From an uncultured Ignavibacteriota bacterium (GTDB lineage: Bacteria; Bacteroidota; Ignavibacteria; UBA10030; UBA8401), in the NCBI GenBank assembly GCA_903884005.1, contig CAISDA010000002.1:1-64000 (forward strand): a DNA stretch of 64,000 nt, in the 5' to 3' direction. The translations under genes were made by a program, and so were the position numbers. Positions 38,245-46,313 of this stretch are shown here, one piece after another. A model generated the notes under the pieces. That model was not told the origin of the DNA. It did no database searches and saw only the letters and a program-made list of their open reading frames with translations. Within the stretch, counting starts at the first letter, position 1, and the number at the start of each line of letters is the position of its first letter.

Positions 38245-39252
38245 ATGGTACGTACGATCTTACGAATGCTTCTCCTCACATCGCTCTGTTGCGGCGCGTC
38301 ACAAGTTGGTTTTGCCCAATCCCCCCTTCCGGTCGTCCTCGACACGATCTCCGTTGGCGGTGTTGGTGGAATTGACTATATCACATGCGATACGGCGGCT
38401 CACCGCTTGTACATTTCTCACAGCACGCGCATCGAAGTCGTCCGATACGATAAGAAGACTCGCATCGGCGGCATCGATAGTACGCCCGGAGTCCATGGCG
38501 TGGCCCTCGCTCCTGAATTCACGCGCGGCTTCACGAGCAACGGCAAAGACGGCAGTGTCACCGTATTCGACACCAAGACCCTTGTTGTCATTAAGACGAT
38601 CCAAACACAAGGGAAGAAACCCGATGCTCTCACCTATGAACCCTTGTCGAAGCGCGTCTTTATCTTCAACGGCGACAGTGAGGATTGCACTGCGATCGAT
38701 GCCGCCACGATGACCGTTGTTGGCACGCTCGCCCTCGGGGGCGGACCCGAAGCGCCTGTTGCCGACGGTAAAGGAGACATTTATGTGAACATCGAGACAA
38801 CGAACGAAGTCGTACGGTTCGATGCCGGGACGCTCAAGATTAAATCCCGATGGCCTGTTGCTCCGGCTGAAACACCAACGGGTATTTCAATGGACCGTGC
38901 CAACCGCATTCTGTTTATCGGCGGACGGAACCAGATATTCGCCGCCCTGAGTGCTGATGACGGCCATGTTCTGGCTAACTTTCCGATAGGCAAGGGTGTG
39001 GATGGCACGGCATTCGATGCCGCAACGGGAATGATTTACATTTCGAACAAAGACGGTAGTCTCGATATAATCCGTGAAAACGGACCCTCAAAATTCACAC
39101 CCGTTGGCAAAGTTCTGACGACTCCAGGCGCAAAAACCCTCGCGCTCGATGCACGATCTCATCGAGTGTACCTGCCGGCAACCCGCCAGGTGGACGGACC
39201 AAAGGGAACAAAGAAGGGCGAAATGATGGTGATCGTGGTTGGAACTCGGTAA
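38245..39252 (+). CDS. Exported YVTN-type beta-propeller protein
   Basis: The 335-aa protein has a signal peptide (MVRTILRMLLLTSLCCGASQ then VGFAQ) and repeated blades with YVTN-like words (HRLYISHST, GSVTVFDTKTLVVIKTI, DIYVNIETTNEVVRFDAGTL, GMIYISNKDGSLDII, HRVYLPATR). ATG 38245 is chosen because AAAGGA lies 6 nt upstream; ATG 38239 would abut it. Such propellers are usually periplasmic or surface binding proteins. The gene is the last of the TonB receptor set and is followed by a terminator. Confidence 0.85.
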   Translation: MVRTILRMLLLTSLCCGASQVGFAQSPLPVVLDTISVGGVGGIDYITCDTAAHRLYISHSTRIEVVRYDKKTRIGGIDSTPGVHGVALAPEFTRGFTSNGKDGSVTVFDTKTLVVIKTIQTQGKKPDALTYEPLSKRVFIFNGDSEDCTAIDAATMTVVGTLALGGGPEAPVADGKGDIYVNIETTNEVVRFDAGTLKIKSRWPVAPAETPTGISMDRANRILFIGGRNQIFAALSADDGHVLANFPIGKGVDGTAFDAATGMIYISNKDGSLDIIRENGPSKFTPVGKVLTTPGAKTLALDARSHRVYLPATRQVDGPKGTKKGEMMVIVVGTR

Positions 39253-39337
39253 GCGAATGCCGGATCTGCACGTCATCTCCATCGTAACGAAAACAGCGAC
39301 GGAAACACCACGATTCACAAGCGGACATTGTTACTCA

Positions 39338-39364
39338 AATCCCCAAGACCATTGGGGATTTTTT
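39338..39364 (+). terminator. Terminator after propeller gene
   Basis: A 9-bp stem (AATCCCCAA at 39338-39346, complement at 39352-39360) with a 5-nt loop is followed by TTTT. It lies between convergent genes. Confidence 0.8.
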
Positions 39365-39460
39365 GTACTTTGAAGCAGCCATAATTCCCCGCACAATACA
39401 GTCAAAAGAAGACGCCGGGTAGTATCGTTGAGTAGCACGATTCCCGATGCTGTAAAAAGA

Positions 39461-41011
39461 TCAATTTTTAAATTTGACGCGTGTGTTGTATGTTTCTTCG
39501 AAGAGTTCCTTTTTCCGCTCCGCTCCCCAGATCTCCAGATCGTCTCCCGTTAATTTGTTCTTGAGAAGTGTGAACGTCAGCACATCTTTGAAACGCCTGC
39601 ATCGCACCTCCTTGATCACTCCTGAATGCGTCCGGTCGAGCCCGTCGGCTATGCGGAGAATCGATGCAAGTTTATGGACGATCGCCTGCTCCTCCGCATC
39701 CAGTTTATTGTATCCTTCGTGCTTAATTTTGGGATGGCTTTTCCTATGATAGCGGGCCACATTGGCGACGATCTCTTTTTCATTTTCAGTGAACCCGAGC
39801 AGTTCAGCGTTTCGAATGAGATAATATGAATGCCTGTGATGCTGCGTGTGCGAAATGAATAATCCCACTTCGTGAAGCAGCGCGGCTGCTTCTAAATATA
39901 CCCGCTCATTTATCCCGAGATGGTGAAGTGTTTCCGTTTGGTCGTAGATCTGCAAGGCGAGACGTGCTACCTGTTGGGCGTGATTCTTTTCGTACTGAAA
40001 GTTTTCCGCAATATGAAGCACACTCGAATACCGTATATCATGGAGGTGGTCAAGTTTTTTTTTACGATAAAATTTTTCGATCGTATCGAGGATGATTCCT
40101 TCTCTCAGCGCAAAATCGGATATGGTCATAGACTTGAGATCGAGCACATCGAAGATCTCGTCGAGGATCACCGCTCCGGCGACAATAATGTCTGCCCGTG
40201 CCGGATCGAGCCCCGGGATCCTGCTGCGTTCCTCGTTGGTCGCACAGGACACGATCGTGTCTACGGCAATCGCCAATTCCTTGCGGGAGAATGTGAAGCC
40301 GTTCAACGGCATATCCGGACTGTTGCCCTTCGACACGCTGATGAGCTGCGCCAGATTCGTGATCGTGCCCGATGAACCGATCGCAATATCAAACCTGTAT
40401 TCATGGAGCCCGCGTTCCACTGGACTGAGTATGCCCCGCACATAATGACGGCATTCGGCGATGGTATCCGATAGCTCTTTGCCGTTCTTAAAATATTTTT
40501 CTGTCAACCGCACGGCGCCGAGTTTCAGGCTGTTGTTAAACAGCACCTTGCGTTCCTGTCCGAGAAGAAACTCAGTGCTCCCGCCGCCGATGTCTATCAT
40601 GAGATGACGCTTCTTAAAGACTGGGAGCGCCTGAAGCACACCGAGATGAATCAGCCGCGCTTCCTCAACACCCGATGCTATTTCAACCCTGATGCCCGTC
40701 TCCGTTCGTACACGCCTGACGAATTCATCCTTATTCAGCGCTTCGCGTACGGCGCTCGTCGCAATCGCGCGCACCTGCGCGTTTAACGAATCGGCGATTT
40801 TTTTGAAGCGCCTCAGCGAAAGAAGCGCCCGGTCCATCGCCGACTCGGAGAGATATTTCATATCGGTCGATCCCAGGCCAAGACGCACAAGGTCTTTTTG
40901 GCGTACCAATGTTCTGAATCGGCCCGTGTCGGGATCGATCTCCGCTACAATCAGGTGTATCGAATTTGTGCCGATATCGATGGCGGCAAGGTTTCTCTTT
41001 TCTATCTTCAT
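39461..41011 (-). CDS. ppx: Exopolyphosphatase / pppGpp phosphohydrolase family
   Basis: Ppx/GppA enzymes remove terminal phosphate from polyphosphate or convert pppGpp to ppGpp. The 516-aa protein begins AAIDIGTNSIHLIVAEI (ASKHA phosphate-1 motif), with ATSAVREALN, LMIDIGGGSTEFLLGQ (phosphate-2) and AVILDEIFDV, then a C-terminal HD-type domain (about 320-500) with AALLHEVGLFISHTQHHRHS and ARYHRK. The two-domain length fits Ppx. It is 63 bp after the SixA-like gene on the same strand, and CHAD and PPK2 genes follow, so polyphosphate is the more likely substrate. Confidence 0.93.
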   Translation of the reverse strand: MKIEKRNLAAIDIGTNSIHLIVAEIDPDTGRFRTLVRQKDLVRLGLGSTDMKYLSESAMDRALLSLRRFKKIADSLNAQVRAIATSAVREALNKDEFVRRVRTETGIRVEIASGVEEARLIHLGVLQALPVFKKRHLMIDIGGGSTEFLLGQERKVLFNNSLKLGAVRLTEKYFKNGKELSDTIAECRHYVRGILSPVERGLHEYRFDIAIGSSGTITNLAQLISVSKGNSPDMPLNGFTFSRKELAIAVDTIVSCATNEERSRIPGLDPARADIIVAGAVILDEIFDVLDLKSMTISDFALREGIILDTIEKFYRKKKLDHLHDIRYSSVLHIAENFQYEKNHAQQVARLALQIYDQTETLHHLGINERVYLEAAALLHEVGLFISHTQHHRHSYYLIRNAELLGFTENEKEIVANVARYHRKSHPKIKHEGYNKLDAEEQAIVHKLASILRIADGLDRTHSGVIKEVRCRRFKDVLTFTLLKNKLTGDDLEIWGAERKKELFEETYNTRVKFKN

Positions 41012-41074
41012 TATGTGCGATCGCTTAAATTATACTCAGCGTGCTCCCATGCGGGAGCGCGCTGAGCCGGTACA

Positions 41075-41719
41075 TTATTTACCGAGCTGGCGCAACTGCT
41101 TCGGCTGCATGAGCCACACAAGTTTGCCTTTCGTGCGGCCTGTGAGCGTCGGGATCTCAATGCAGCATGCGGCTCCTTTTTTCAGTTCGACGCTTAAGGA
41201 CTCTGAACCAAGCAGCGCAGCGGCCACGGCGTTCAAATCAGGCGTATGTCCAACGAGCATGATGTGACCGCGGGTCTTATATTTCGCGAGCGCTTTCAAT
41301 AATAGCGGATACGATGTTCCGGGAGCGAGTTCGGGGCAGAGTTTGACTTTTCTTTCACATCCCAACGCCTCGGCAGTGATCTGTGCCGTTTCCTTTGCGC
41401 GCAGCAGCGGGCTCGTTAATATTATATCGATGGGAGTGGGGATGAGGCGATCAAGCCCGTGAGCCGCATTCATCATTTTTTTTCTTCCATCTTTCGTCAG
41501 AGGCCGGTCTTCATCAGGCACTATGTGTGTGCCGACGACTTTCGGTTGAGGCGTGGCGTCGATCGGCGTTTTTACTTCGATCGTCTCGGTTGAGCCCTGT
41601 ACAGGCTCAGCAACAGCGACAGGCATCGTTTTCTCTTTCTTTTGCTGCTGACCCTGTGTAGGCTGGCTCGCCTCGGCAGATTCAACTGCCACTGCATGTC
41701 GTAGAAGATAGATGAACAT
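41075..41719 (-). CDS. SixA-like histidine phosphatase with long insertion
   Basis: The 214-aa protein starts YLLRHAVAVE (catalytic His8) and continues with RPLTKDGRKKM, ILTSPLLRAKETAQ and MLVGHTPDLNAV (second catalytic His), the SixA set. SixA proteins are near 160 aa; here about 50 extra residues rich in Gln, Pro, Lys, Glu and Thr separate the first His motif from RPLT. SixA removes phosphate from phosphohistidine on phosphotransfer proteins. A polyphosphate-related role is inferred only from its place between ppx and the CHAD gene. Confidence 0.85.
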   Translation of the reverse strand: MFIYLLRHAVAVESAEASQPTQGQQQKKEKTMPVAVAEPVQGSTETIEVKTPIDATPQPKVVGTHIVPDEDRPLTKDGRKKMMNAAHGLDRLIPTPIDIILTSPLLRAKETAQITAEALGCERKVKLCPELAPGTSYPLLLKALAKYKTRGHIMLVGHTPDLNAVAAALLGSESLSVELKKGAACCIEIPTLTGRTKGKLVWLMQPKQLRQLGK

Positions 41720-41744
41720 AGGATGCCCTCTTTAGTTTAGTGAA

Positions 41745-42716
41745 TTATTGTATCATTGACTGTATAACGATCTCTGTAAATTTTTCACGATCGAAGCGCT
41801 TGAGCTTCTCCCCCATTTCCTTAAACAATAGGGTGCGGCGACGCCTGAGCCCTCTTAAATATCCTTCGAGTCCCTGCACTCGAATCCGCTCCGAACGAAT
41901 CGATCGGTGCGCGTTAAAGGACCGTATTTCTTCGCATTGCTGTATGATCTTTGGAATATGCACATCGCAGTCGTGTATCGATCCCATGATATCGAGCAGC
42001 GTTTTCATCTCTTCCAGACAGCGAGTATATTCGCCGCCGAATATTTCCGAGAAAATTTCCATCCCATACCGCACGCGTTTGCCATCGATGCGCATTCCGT
42101 GCAGTTTTTCTTTTTTCCGGGGATGGGAAAGCACATCACTCCCCTGCGACAAAAAGACACCAAGGAGATCAGGAACAATAAAACGTGCGGACTCATATAA
42201 AGATTGTTCATGCGGCGCAGCCGTTTTTTGCTTTGCTGTGTGTTTCAGTGATGCGTGGACAAATGCGTCGAACCGTTTCATGCAGTGTTTCTCATTCAAA
42301 GCCTGCAGCAATTTTTTAAGACGCTTTCTGTGAATATTTCGCGCATGCTCTTCGTTTTCAATGATCATATCCAGCGCGGTACGATCCGGTTCTTTAACCG
42401 CCTCCGTACATGCAACAAGTGATGCGATAAAGATATCTCCATCACGCACGTTTCCCAATGCCTGTAACAGAAATTTCAACCTTGTGTTTAGCTTTTTAAG
42501 GGGGGTGGGTTCAAAATGCAACCGGTAAATAGTCAAGATCGCTTTTAGGCGCCGTACCGCAACGCGCATGTCATGCACGGCCTCAATATCCTCGTGTGTA
42601 AGTGCCGGGATCTGATACGAAAAGACCTCATTCACTCTCGTGTGTAGAATTTTTTTCAGGCAGGAATGTACACTCTTGTTCGGGTCAAGGTTGTGTATTT
42701 TCCACGGCTGTGCCAT
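41745..42716 (-). CDS. CHAD domain protein
   Basis: The 323-aa all-helical protein carries the conserved histidine alpha-helical domain: HDMRVAVRRLKAILTIYR, LKFLLQALGNVRDGDIFIASL, KLHGMRIDGKRVRYGMEIF and LDIMGSIHDCDVH. CHAD domains bind polyphosphate through basic grooves and target proteins to polyphosphate granules. It lies 25 bp upstream of the sixA-like gene on the same strand and is divergent from ppk2. This variant has no CYTH domain. Confidence 0.92.
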   Translation of the reverse strand: MAQPWKIHNLDPNKSVHSCLKKILHTRVNEVFSYQIPALTHEDIEAVHDMRVAVRRLKAILTIYRLHFEPTPLKKLNTRLKFLLQALGNVRDGDIFIASLVACTEAVKEPDRTALDMIIENEEHARNIHRKRLKKLLQALNEKHCMKRFDAFVHASLKHTAKQKTAAPHEQSLYESARFIVPDLLGVFLSQGSDVLSHPRKKEKLHGMRIDGKRVRYGMEIFSEIFGGEYTRCLEEMKTLLDIMGSIHDCDVHIPKIIQQCEEIRSFNAHRSIRSERIRVQGLEGYLRGLRRRRTLLFKEMGEKLKRFDREKFTEIVIQSMIQ

Positions 42717-42922
42717 GTGAAAGTTCCCTCATGGCGATCTCGATCAGTCGCCGGCAACGTGCGGCTTTCAGGATGAACTAAGAGAAAATAACGTGTGCTG
42801 CAATACCCCGTATAAAATGATACTAAAGAATGCATACACATGCAACCGCCCCAATTTGCCCATCTTGCTATAGTCGGAACGAATGGTTATGTTTCAGAAA
42901 ATTAGTGAGAGGACTAAAAACA

Positions 42923-43792
42923 ATGAAAACATCAATCGACGATTTCCGCGTGAAGGAAGGCAGGAAAGTCAACCTCAAAAAATGGCCCACGGTCGTGGAT
43001 CCGGTTTATGATGGAAAACAACCGTATAAAAAAATATTAAAAGCGCACACCAAATCCCTCAGCGAACGTCAGAGCCTTCTCTATGCGGCGAACCGCTATT
43101 CGGTGCTGGTCATCGTCCAGGCGATGGATGCGGCAGGCAAAGACGGTATTATCAAGCATGTCATGTCGGGCATCAACCCGCAAGGATGCCAGGTCTTCAG
43201 CTTCAAACAACCCAGCACGCAGGAACTCCAGCACGACTTCCTCTGGCGCACAATTGTCTCCTTGCCTGAACGCGGGCGCATCGGAATATTCAACCGATCC
43301 TATTATGAAGAAGTGCTCATTGTGCGTGTCCATCCAGAGATCCTCAAGGCACAGGGCCTGCCGCCTGAGACCCTCAAAAAGAAATCCGTCTGGAAGGATC
43401 GGTTCAAATCGATCAACGATATGGAAGCCCACCTCCACCGCAATGGTACGCGCATCATAAAATTTTTCCTTCATCTCTCAAAAAAGGAACAGGGCAAACG
43501 TTTCCTCGATCGCATCGATAATACGGATAAGAACTGGAAATTCAGTGCCGCCGACATTCAGGAACGAGAGTTGTGGGACAACTACCAATCAGCATACGAG
43601 GACTGCCTGAGTTCGACAAGCACCGGGCACGCTCCCTGGTACATCGTACCCGCAGATGATAAGGCGAACGCGAGACTCATCGTCTCCCAGGTAATTCTTG
43701 ACACGCTCAAAGGCTTGAAGATGGCATATCCCCGGCCCGACGACAAGCGCCGCGAAGAACTGCTTTCGATACGAAAGCACATCGAACCATAG
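42923..43792 (+). CDS. ppk2: Polyphosphate kinase 2 (class I-like)
   Basis: PPK2 uses polyphosphate to phosphorylate nucleoside mono- or diphosphates. The 289-aa protein has Walker A MDAAGKDG at residues 68-75, the lid-adjacent [19 protein letters not shown] and [21 protein letters not shown], and a C-terminal [20 protein letters not shown] 42923 is chosen because GAGAGGA precedes it by about 9 nt. It is divergent from CHAD-sixA-ppx. The substrate class (AMP or ADP) cannot be fixed from motif reading alone. Confidence 0.94.
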   Translation: MKTSIDDFRVKEGRKVNLKKWPTVVDPVYDGKQPYKKILKAHTKSLSERQSLLYAANRYSVLVIVQAMDAAGKDGIIKHVMSGINPQGCQVFSFKQPSTQELQHDFLWRTIVSLPERGRIGIFNRSYYEEVLIVRVHPEILKAQGLPPETLKKKSVWKDRFKSINDMEAHLHRNGTRIIKFFLHLSKKEQGKRFLDRIDNTDKNWKFSAADIQERELWDNYQSAYEDCLSSTSTGHAPWYIVPADDKANARLIVSQVILDTLKGLKMAYPRPDDKRREELLSIRKHIEP

Positions 43793-43984
43793 TCTCCGAA
43801 ATGATAACATGCATGCGCTGCTCTGAGCGCACCCCTGTACACAACAAATCTGAGGAATCAGCATGATATGCATTGATGCCTGAATGGACCAATTCCTGAG
43901 ACCACACAAGTAAGGGGATGGCGCCAAGGAAATACCATGGTACCGAAAGCAGAATGAAGAACAACGCAGGTGCACGAACGATGG

Positions 43985-44398
43985 TCATGAAAAGATATCG
44001 AGCGCTTCCTGAATGAGCGGATAGCCTAAGTCTTTTGCCTTCGTAATGTCTCCAAGTGCATCGGCCTTGTTTCCAAGCAGAAAATGTGCCCATGCCCTGT
44101 TCAGGTAAGCCTCGGCATAGTCAGGTTTCAGAGTAATTGCCTTGCTGAGATCATCAATGGCGCCCTGATAGTCGTCGAGTTGATACTTAGCCGTTCCGCA
44201 GCAGTAGTATGCATGTTCCTGATTTCTTTTCAATCGAATAGCTTTTGAATATTTAGCTATCGTCCTGCGCAGGTAAGCTTTGACGCTAATTTCTGCATTT
44301 ATTGGCCAATCGGCGTGTTTTTTTTCTCTTTTATCCCAGGAATTAAAGTTGAGATCGGAGCCGACGGCGGTTCCGTCCGATAAGACGAGATCTTCCAT
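43985..44398 (-). CDS. TPR protein
   Basis: The 137-aa protein has about two and a half tetratricopeptide repeats: IAKYSKAIRLKRNQEHAYYCCGTAKYQLDDYQ-type and the consensus AIDDLSKAITLKPDYAEAYLNRAWAHFLLGNKADALGD. The N-terminal 45 residues are not TPR. No signal peptide is seen. It resembles the TPR gene at 44600-45058 and likely arose from the same family; its partner is unknown. The 192-bp gap to ppk2 holds no gene. Confidence 0.7.
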   Translation of the reverse strand: MEDLVLSDGTAVGSDLNFNSWDKREKKHADWPINAEISVKAYLRRTIAKYSKAIRLKRNQEHAYYCCGTAKYQLDDYQGAIDDLSKAITLKPDYAEAYLNRAWAHFLLGNKADALGDITKAKDLGYPLIQEALDIFS

Positions 44399-44599
44399 TA
44401 TTTTCCTTTAGATTTGTGATATATCTGATTCCAGGACAATAATATTTTTCGGCTAAATATACGTACATGCACTGTTGAAGTCAATCCGGAGCGATATTGG
44501 AACCACCGATGGAATCCGGAAAACGATCATTTATATTGAACACATTTGGGGAAAATAAATTTAACAATTTAATAACATTGGAAGTTCAATCTCAGCAGC

Positions 44600-45058
44600 C
44601 TATGTGCATCTCTCCCAGACCCCTTGAGGAATCCGAATACCTGATTGTTTCGCTTTCAGGAAGTCCGCTACTGCTTCTATTTTTTGTCCAATTCCAAGGA
44701 ATGCGATGGCCCTGTTAAAATATGCCATTGCGTAGTTTGGATCCAGCTCGACGGTCTTGGTAAAATCGCCAATGGCTCCATGATAATCTTTATACTCAGA
44801 TTTAATGCCTCCCCTGAAACAATAGTGTTTAGCGTGGGCAGGTTCCAGTTCGACCGCCTTTGAATAATCGTCGATGGCGCCCTTGTAATCACCCAAGCCA
44901 TGCTTTGCACGGCCTCTATTAAAGTATGCGTCGGCAAATTCGGGTCTGAGCTTGATCGCATTCGAATAATCGGCCAGAGCGCCGCGATAGTCATCGACGA
45001 GAAGTTTTCTATCCCCGTTCTTCACATAATTAATTGCGCTGATTTTGTCTTCATTCAT
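44600..45058 (-). CDS. TPR protein
   Basis: The 152-aa protein is almost entirely TPR: four repeats with units like ALADYSNAIKLRPEFADAYFNRG, AIDDYSKAVELEPAHAKHYC and AIGDFTKTVELDPNYAMAYFNRA. GAGG stands a few nt before the ATG. Cytoplasmic, probably a protein-binding scaffold. It is separated from the 43985-44398 TPR gene by 200 AT-rich bp without features. Confidence 0.75.
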   Translation of the reverse strand: MNEDKISAINYVKNGDRKLLVDDYRGALADYSNAIKLRPEFADAYFNRGRAKHGLGDYKGAIDDYSKAVELEPAHAKHYCFRGGIKSEYKDYHGAIGDFTKTVELDPNYAMAYFNRAIAFLGIGQKIEAVADFLKAKQSGIRIPQGVWERCT

Positions 45059-45138
45059 TGTTCGTTTTCCTCGTTGTGTATTGATTTTTTTTCCGTGAGT
45101 ATCAATCGTGGATGTTAACAGCTTTCTTTATGCGTTGT

Positions 45139-45369
45139 TCAGGTACAATCATCGATATGCTCCCGGCGAGTCATAGTACAAGAGACGTCATCGACAAGGC
45201 CGACTCCTTTTGTTATTCCGTGGGCACGCAGAAATCTATTGATGCGGGGAAGATATTCTATCCGGCTGAGAACGCGGAGAATGGCGATGCGAAGAAAGGA
45301 CGGCAGACAGTTCAGACCACCCGCATTTTTGGTTTTCAGGAGGTCGTCGAGATTGAGATCGTTTATCAT
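45139..45369 (-). pseudogene. Possible remnant of a hemolysin-type acyltransferase
   Basis: A 76-aa frame starts at ATG 45369 with GGAAG 5 nt upstream. The text LPSFLRIAILRVL, then INRFLRAHGITKGVGLVDDV, resembles the N-terminal region of PlsC-type acyltransferases called putative hemolysins in Bacteroidota (INDFLRxHxxxxGxxF). The acyltransferase domain with HxxxxD is missing and the frame ends in unrelated sequence, so this looks like a truncated gene. It could instead be a small intact gene; I give that a minority chance. Confidence 0.4.
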
Positions 45370-45504
45370 GAACACTTCCATTAAGGGAGATTAACGTACG
45401 TATCGCAATCAACATACTCAATGAAAATCACGTCATGATAAAAATCATGTTAAGAAATAGTGATCATATCTTATAGAGAAATGCCATCACGGCGTTTGTT
45501 ATGG

Positions 45505-46311
45505 TCACTTTTCCGGTGCCGCCGGCGGTGCAGTGTTCACTTTGATGGCGAGGCAATCGTACAACACCCGGCCGGCCTGATAATCGACCGAACTTCGCTT
45601 AATAATTCTCCATCCATTTATTTCAAAATATCCTTTGCCGGCAACAGATTCGGACAATCCGCTGGCACCATCGAGCATGTCAACTAAGAGTTTGTTCTGC
45701 CCAAGAACGACATGGCCTTGCATCGGGGAAACAACGACGGTGAGCGCTTCAACAAGCAAATTGGAAAGTGTCTGCGCATCTGCGCTTTGTGCGGCCTCCG
45801 CCCGGCTTTCAAGCTGTATCATGCGCGCACGCGTACCCGTGCCGGTCGCGCTTTTCGTTGTGCTCACCAGGTCCAACAAATAATTGCGAACCGAATCCAG
45901 ATTCATCGCCCCACCGAGCGCATCCGTGCCGGCAGCCATCAGTGCTTTGGCAAGCGTCGAGATTTCCTTCAGGTAATGATTGCGCTGATTATCGGGCACA
46001 AGGTACATTATGACAATATGTACCGGTGTGCTATCCACGCCTCCGTAGTCGATGCCCTGCGGGCTCCACCCGACCGAACAGATCAGATCGTCGTCGTACG
46101 GCACACGAGCATGCGGGCAGGCAAACCCCATTCCCAAACCAGTTATCGAACTTTTTTCGCGTGTCAGGACCAGTCCAGCGACATCAGTGCCGCTGCGAAC
46201 CGAGGGAATTGCCTCTATAATGTGCGCCAGAAACTGCAGCACATGATCCTTACTATTGTCGGGCAGTTCAATGAGCCGCCCTTCCTGCAGTGCATCGAGC
46301 AGACTGTCCAT
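45505..46311 (-). CDS. Protein with PTS EIIA-2-like domain, paired with mgtA
   Basis: The 268-aa protein has an N-terminal EIIA type-2 (fructose/nitrogen) domain, about 1-150, with phospho-His67 in MGFACPHARV and the following VHIVIMYLVPDN and KEISTLAKAL. The C-terminal 115 residues, including VVVSPMQGHVVLGQNKLLVDML, are not recognised. There is no EIIB/EIIC, so a regulatory rather than sugar-transport role is likely. Its start lies 2 bp beyond the mgtA stop codon, so it is probably translated with mgtA, and a regulatory link to Mg2+ uptake is inferred. Confidence 0.82.
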   Translation of the reverse strand: MDSLLDALQEGRLIELPDNSKDHVLQFLAHIIEAIPSVRSGTDVAGLVLTREKSSITGLGMGFACPHARVPYDDDLICSVGWSPQGIDYGGVDSTPVHIVIMYLVPDNQRNHYLKEISTLAKALMAAGTDALGGAMNLDSVRNYLLDLVSTTKSATGTGTRARMIQLESRAEAAQSADAQTLSNLLVEALTVVVSPMQGHVVLGQNKLLVDMLDGASGLSESVAGKGYFEINGWRIIKRSSVDYQAGRVLYDCLAIKVNTAPPAAPEK

Positions 46312-46313
46312 GC

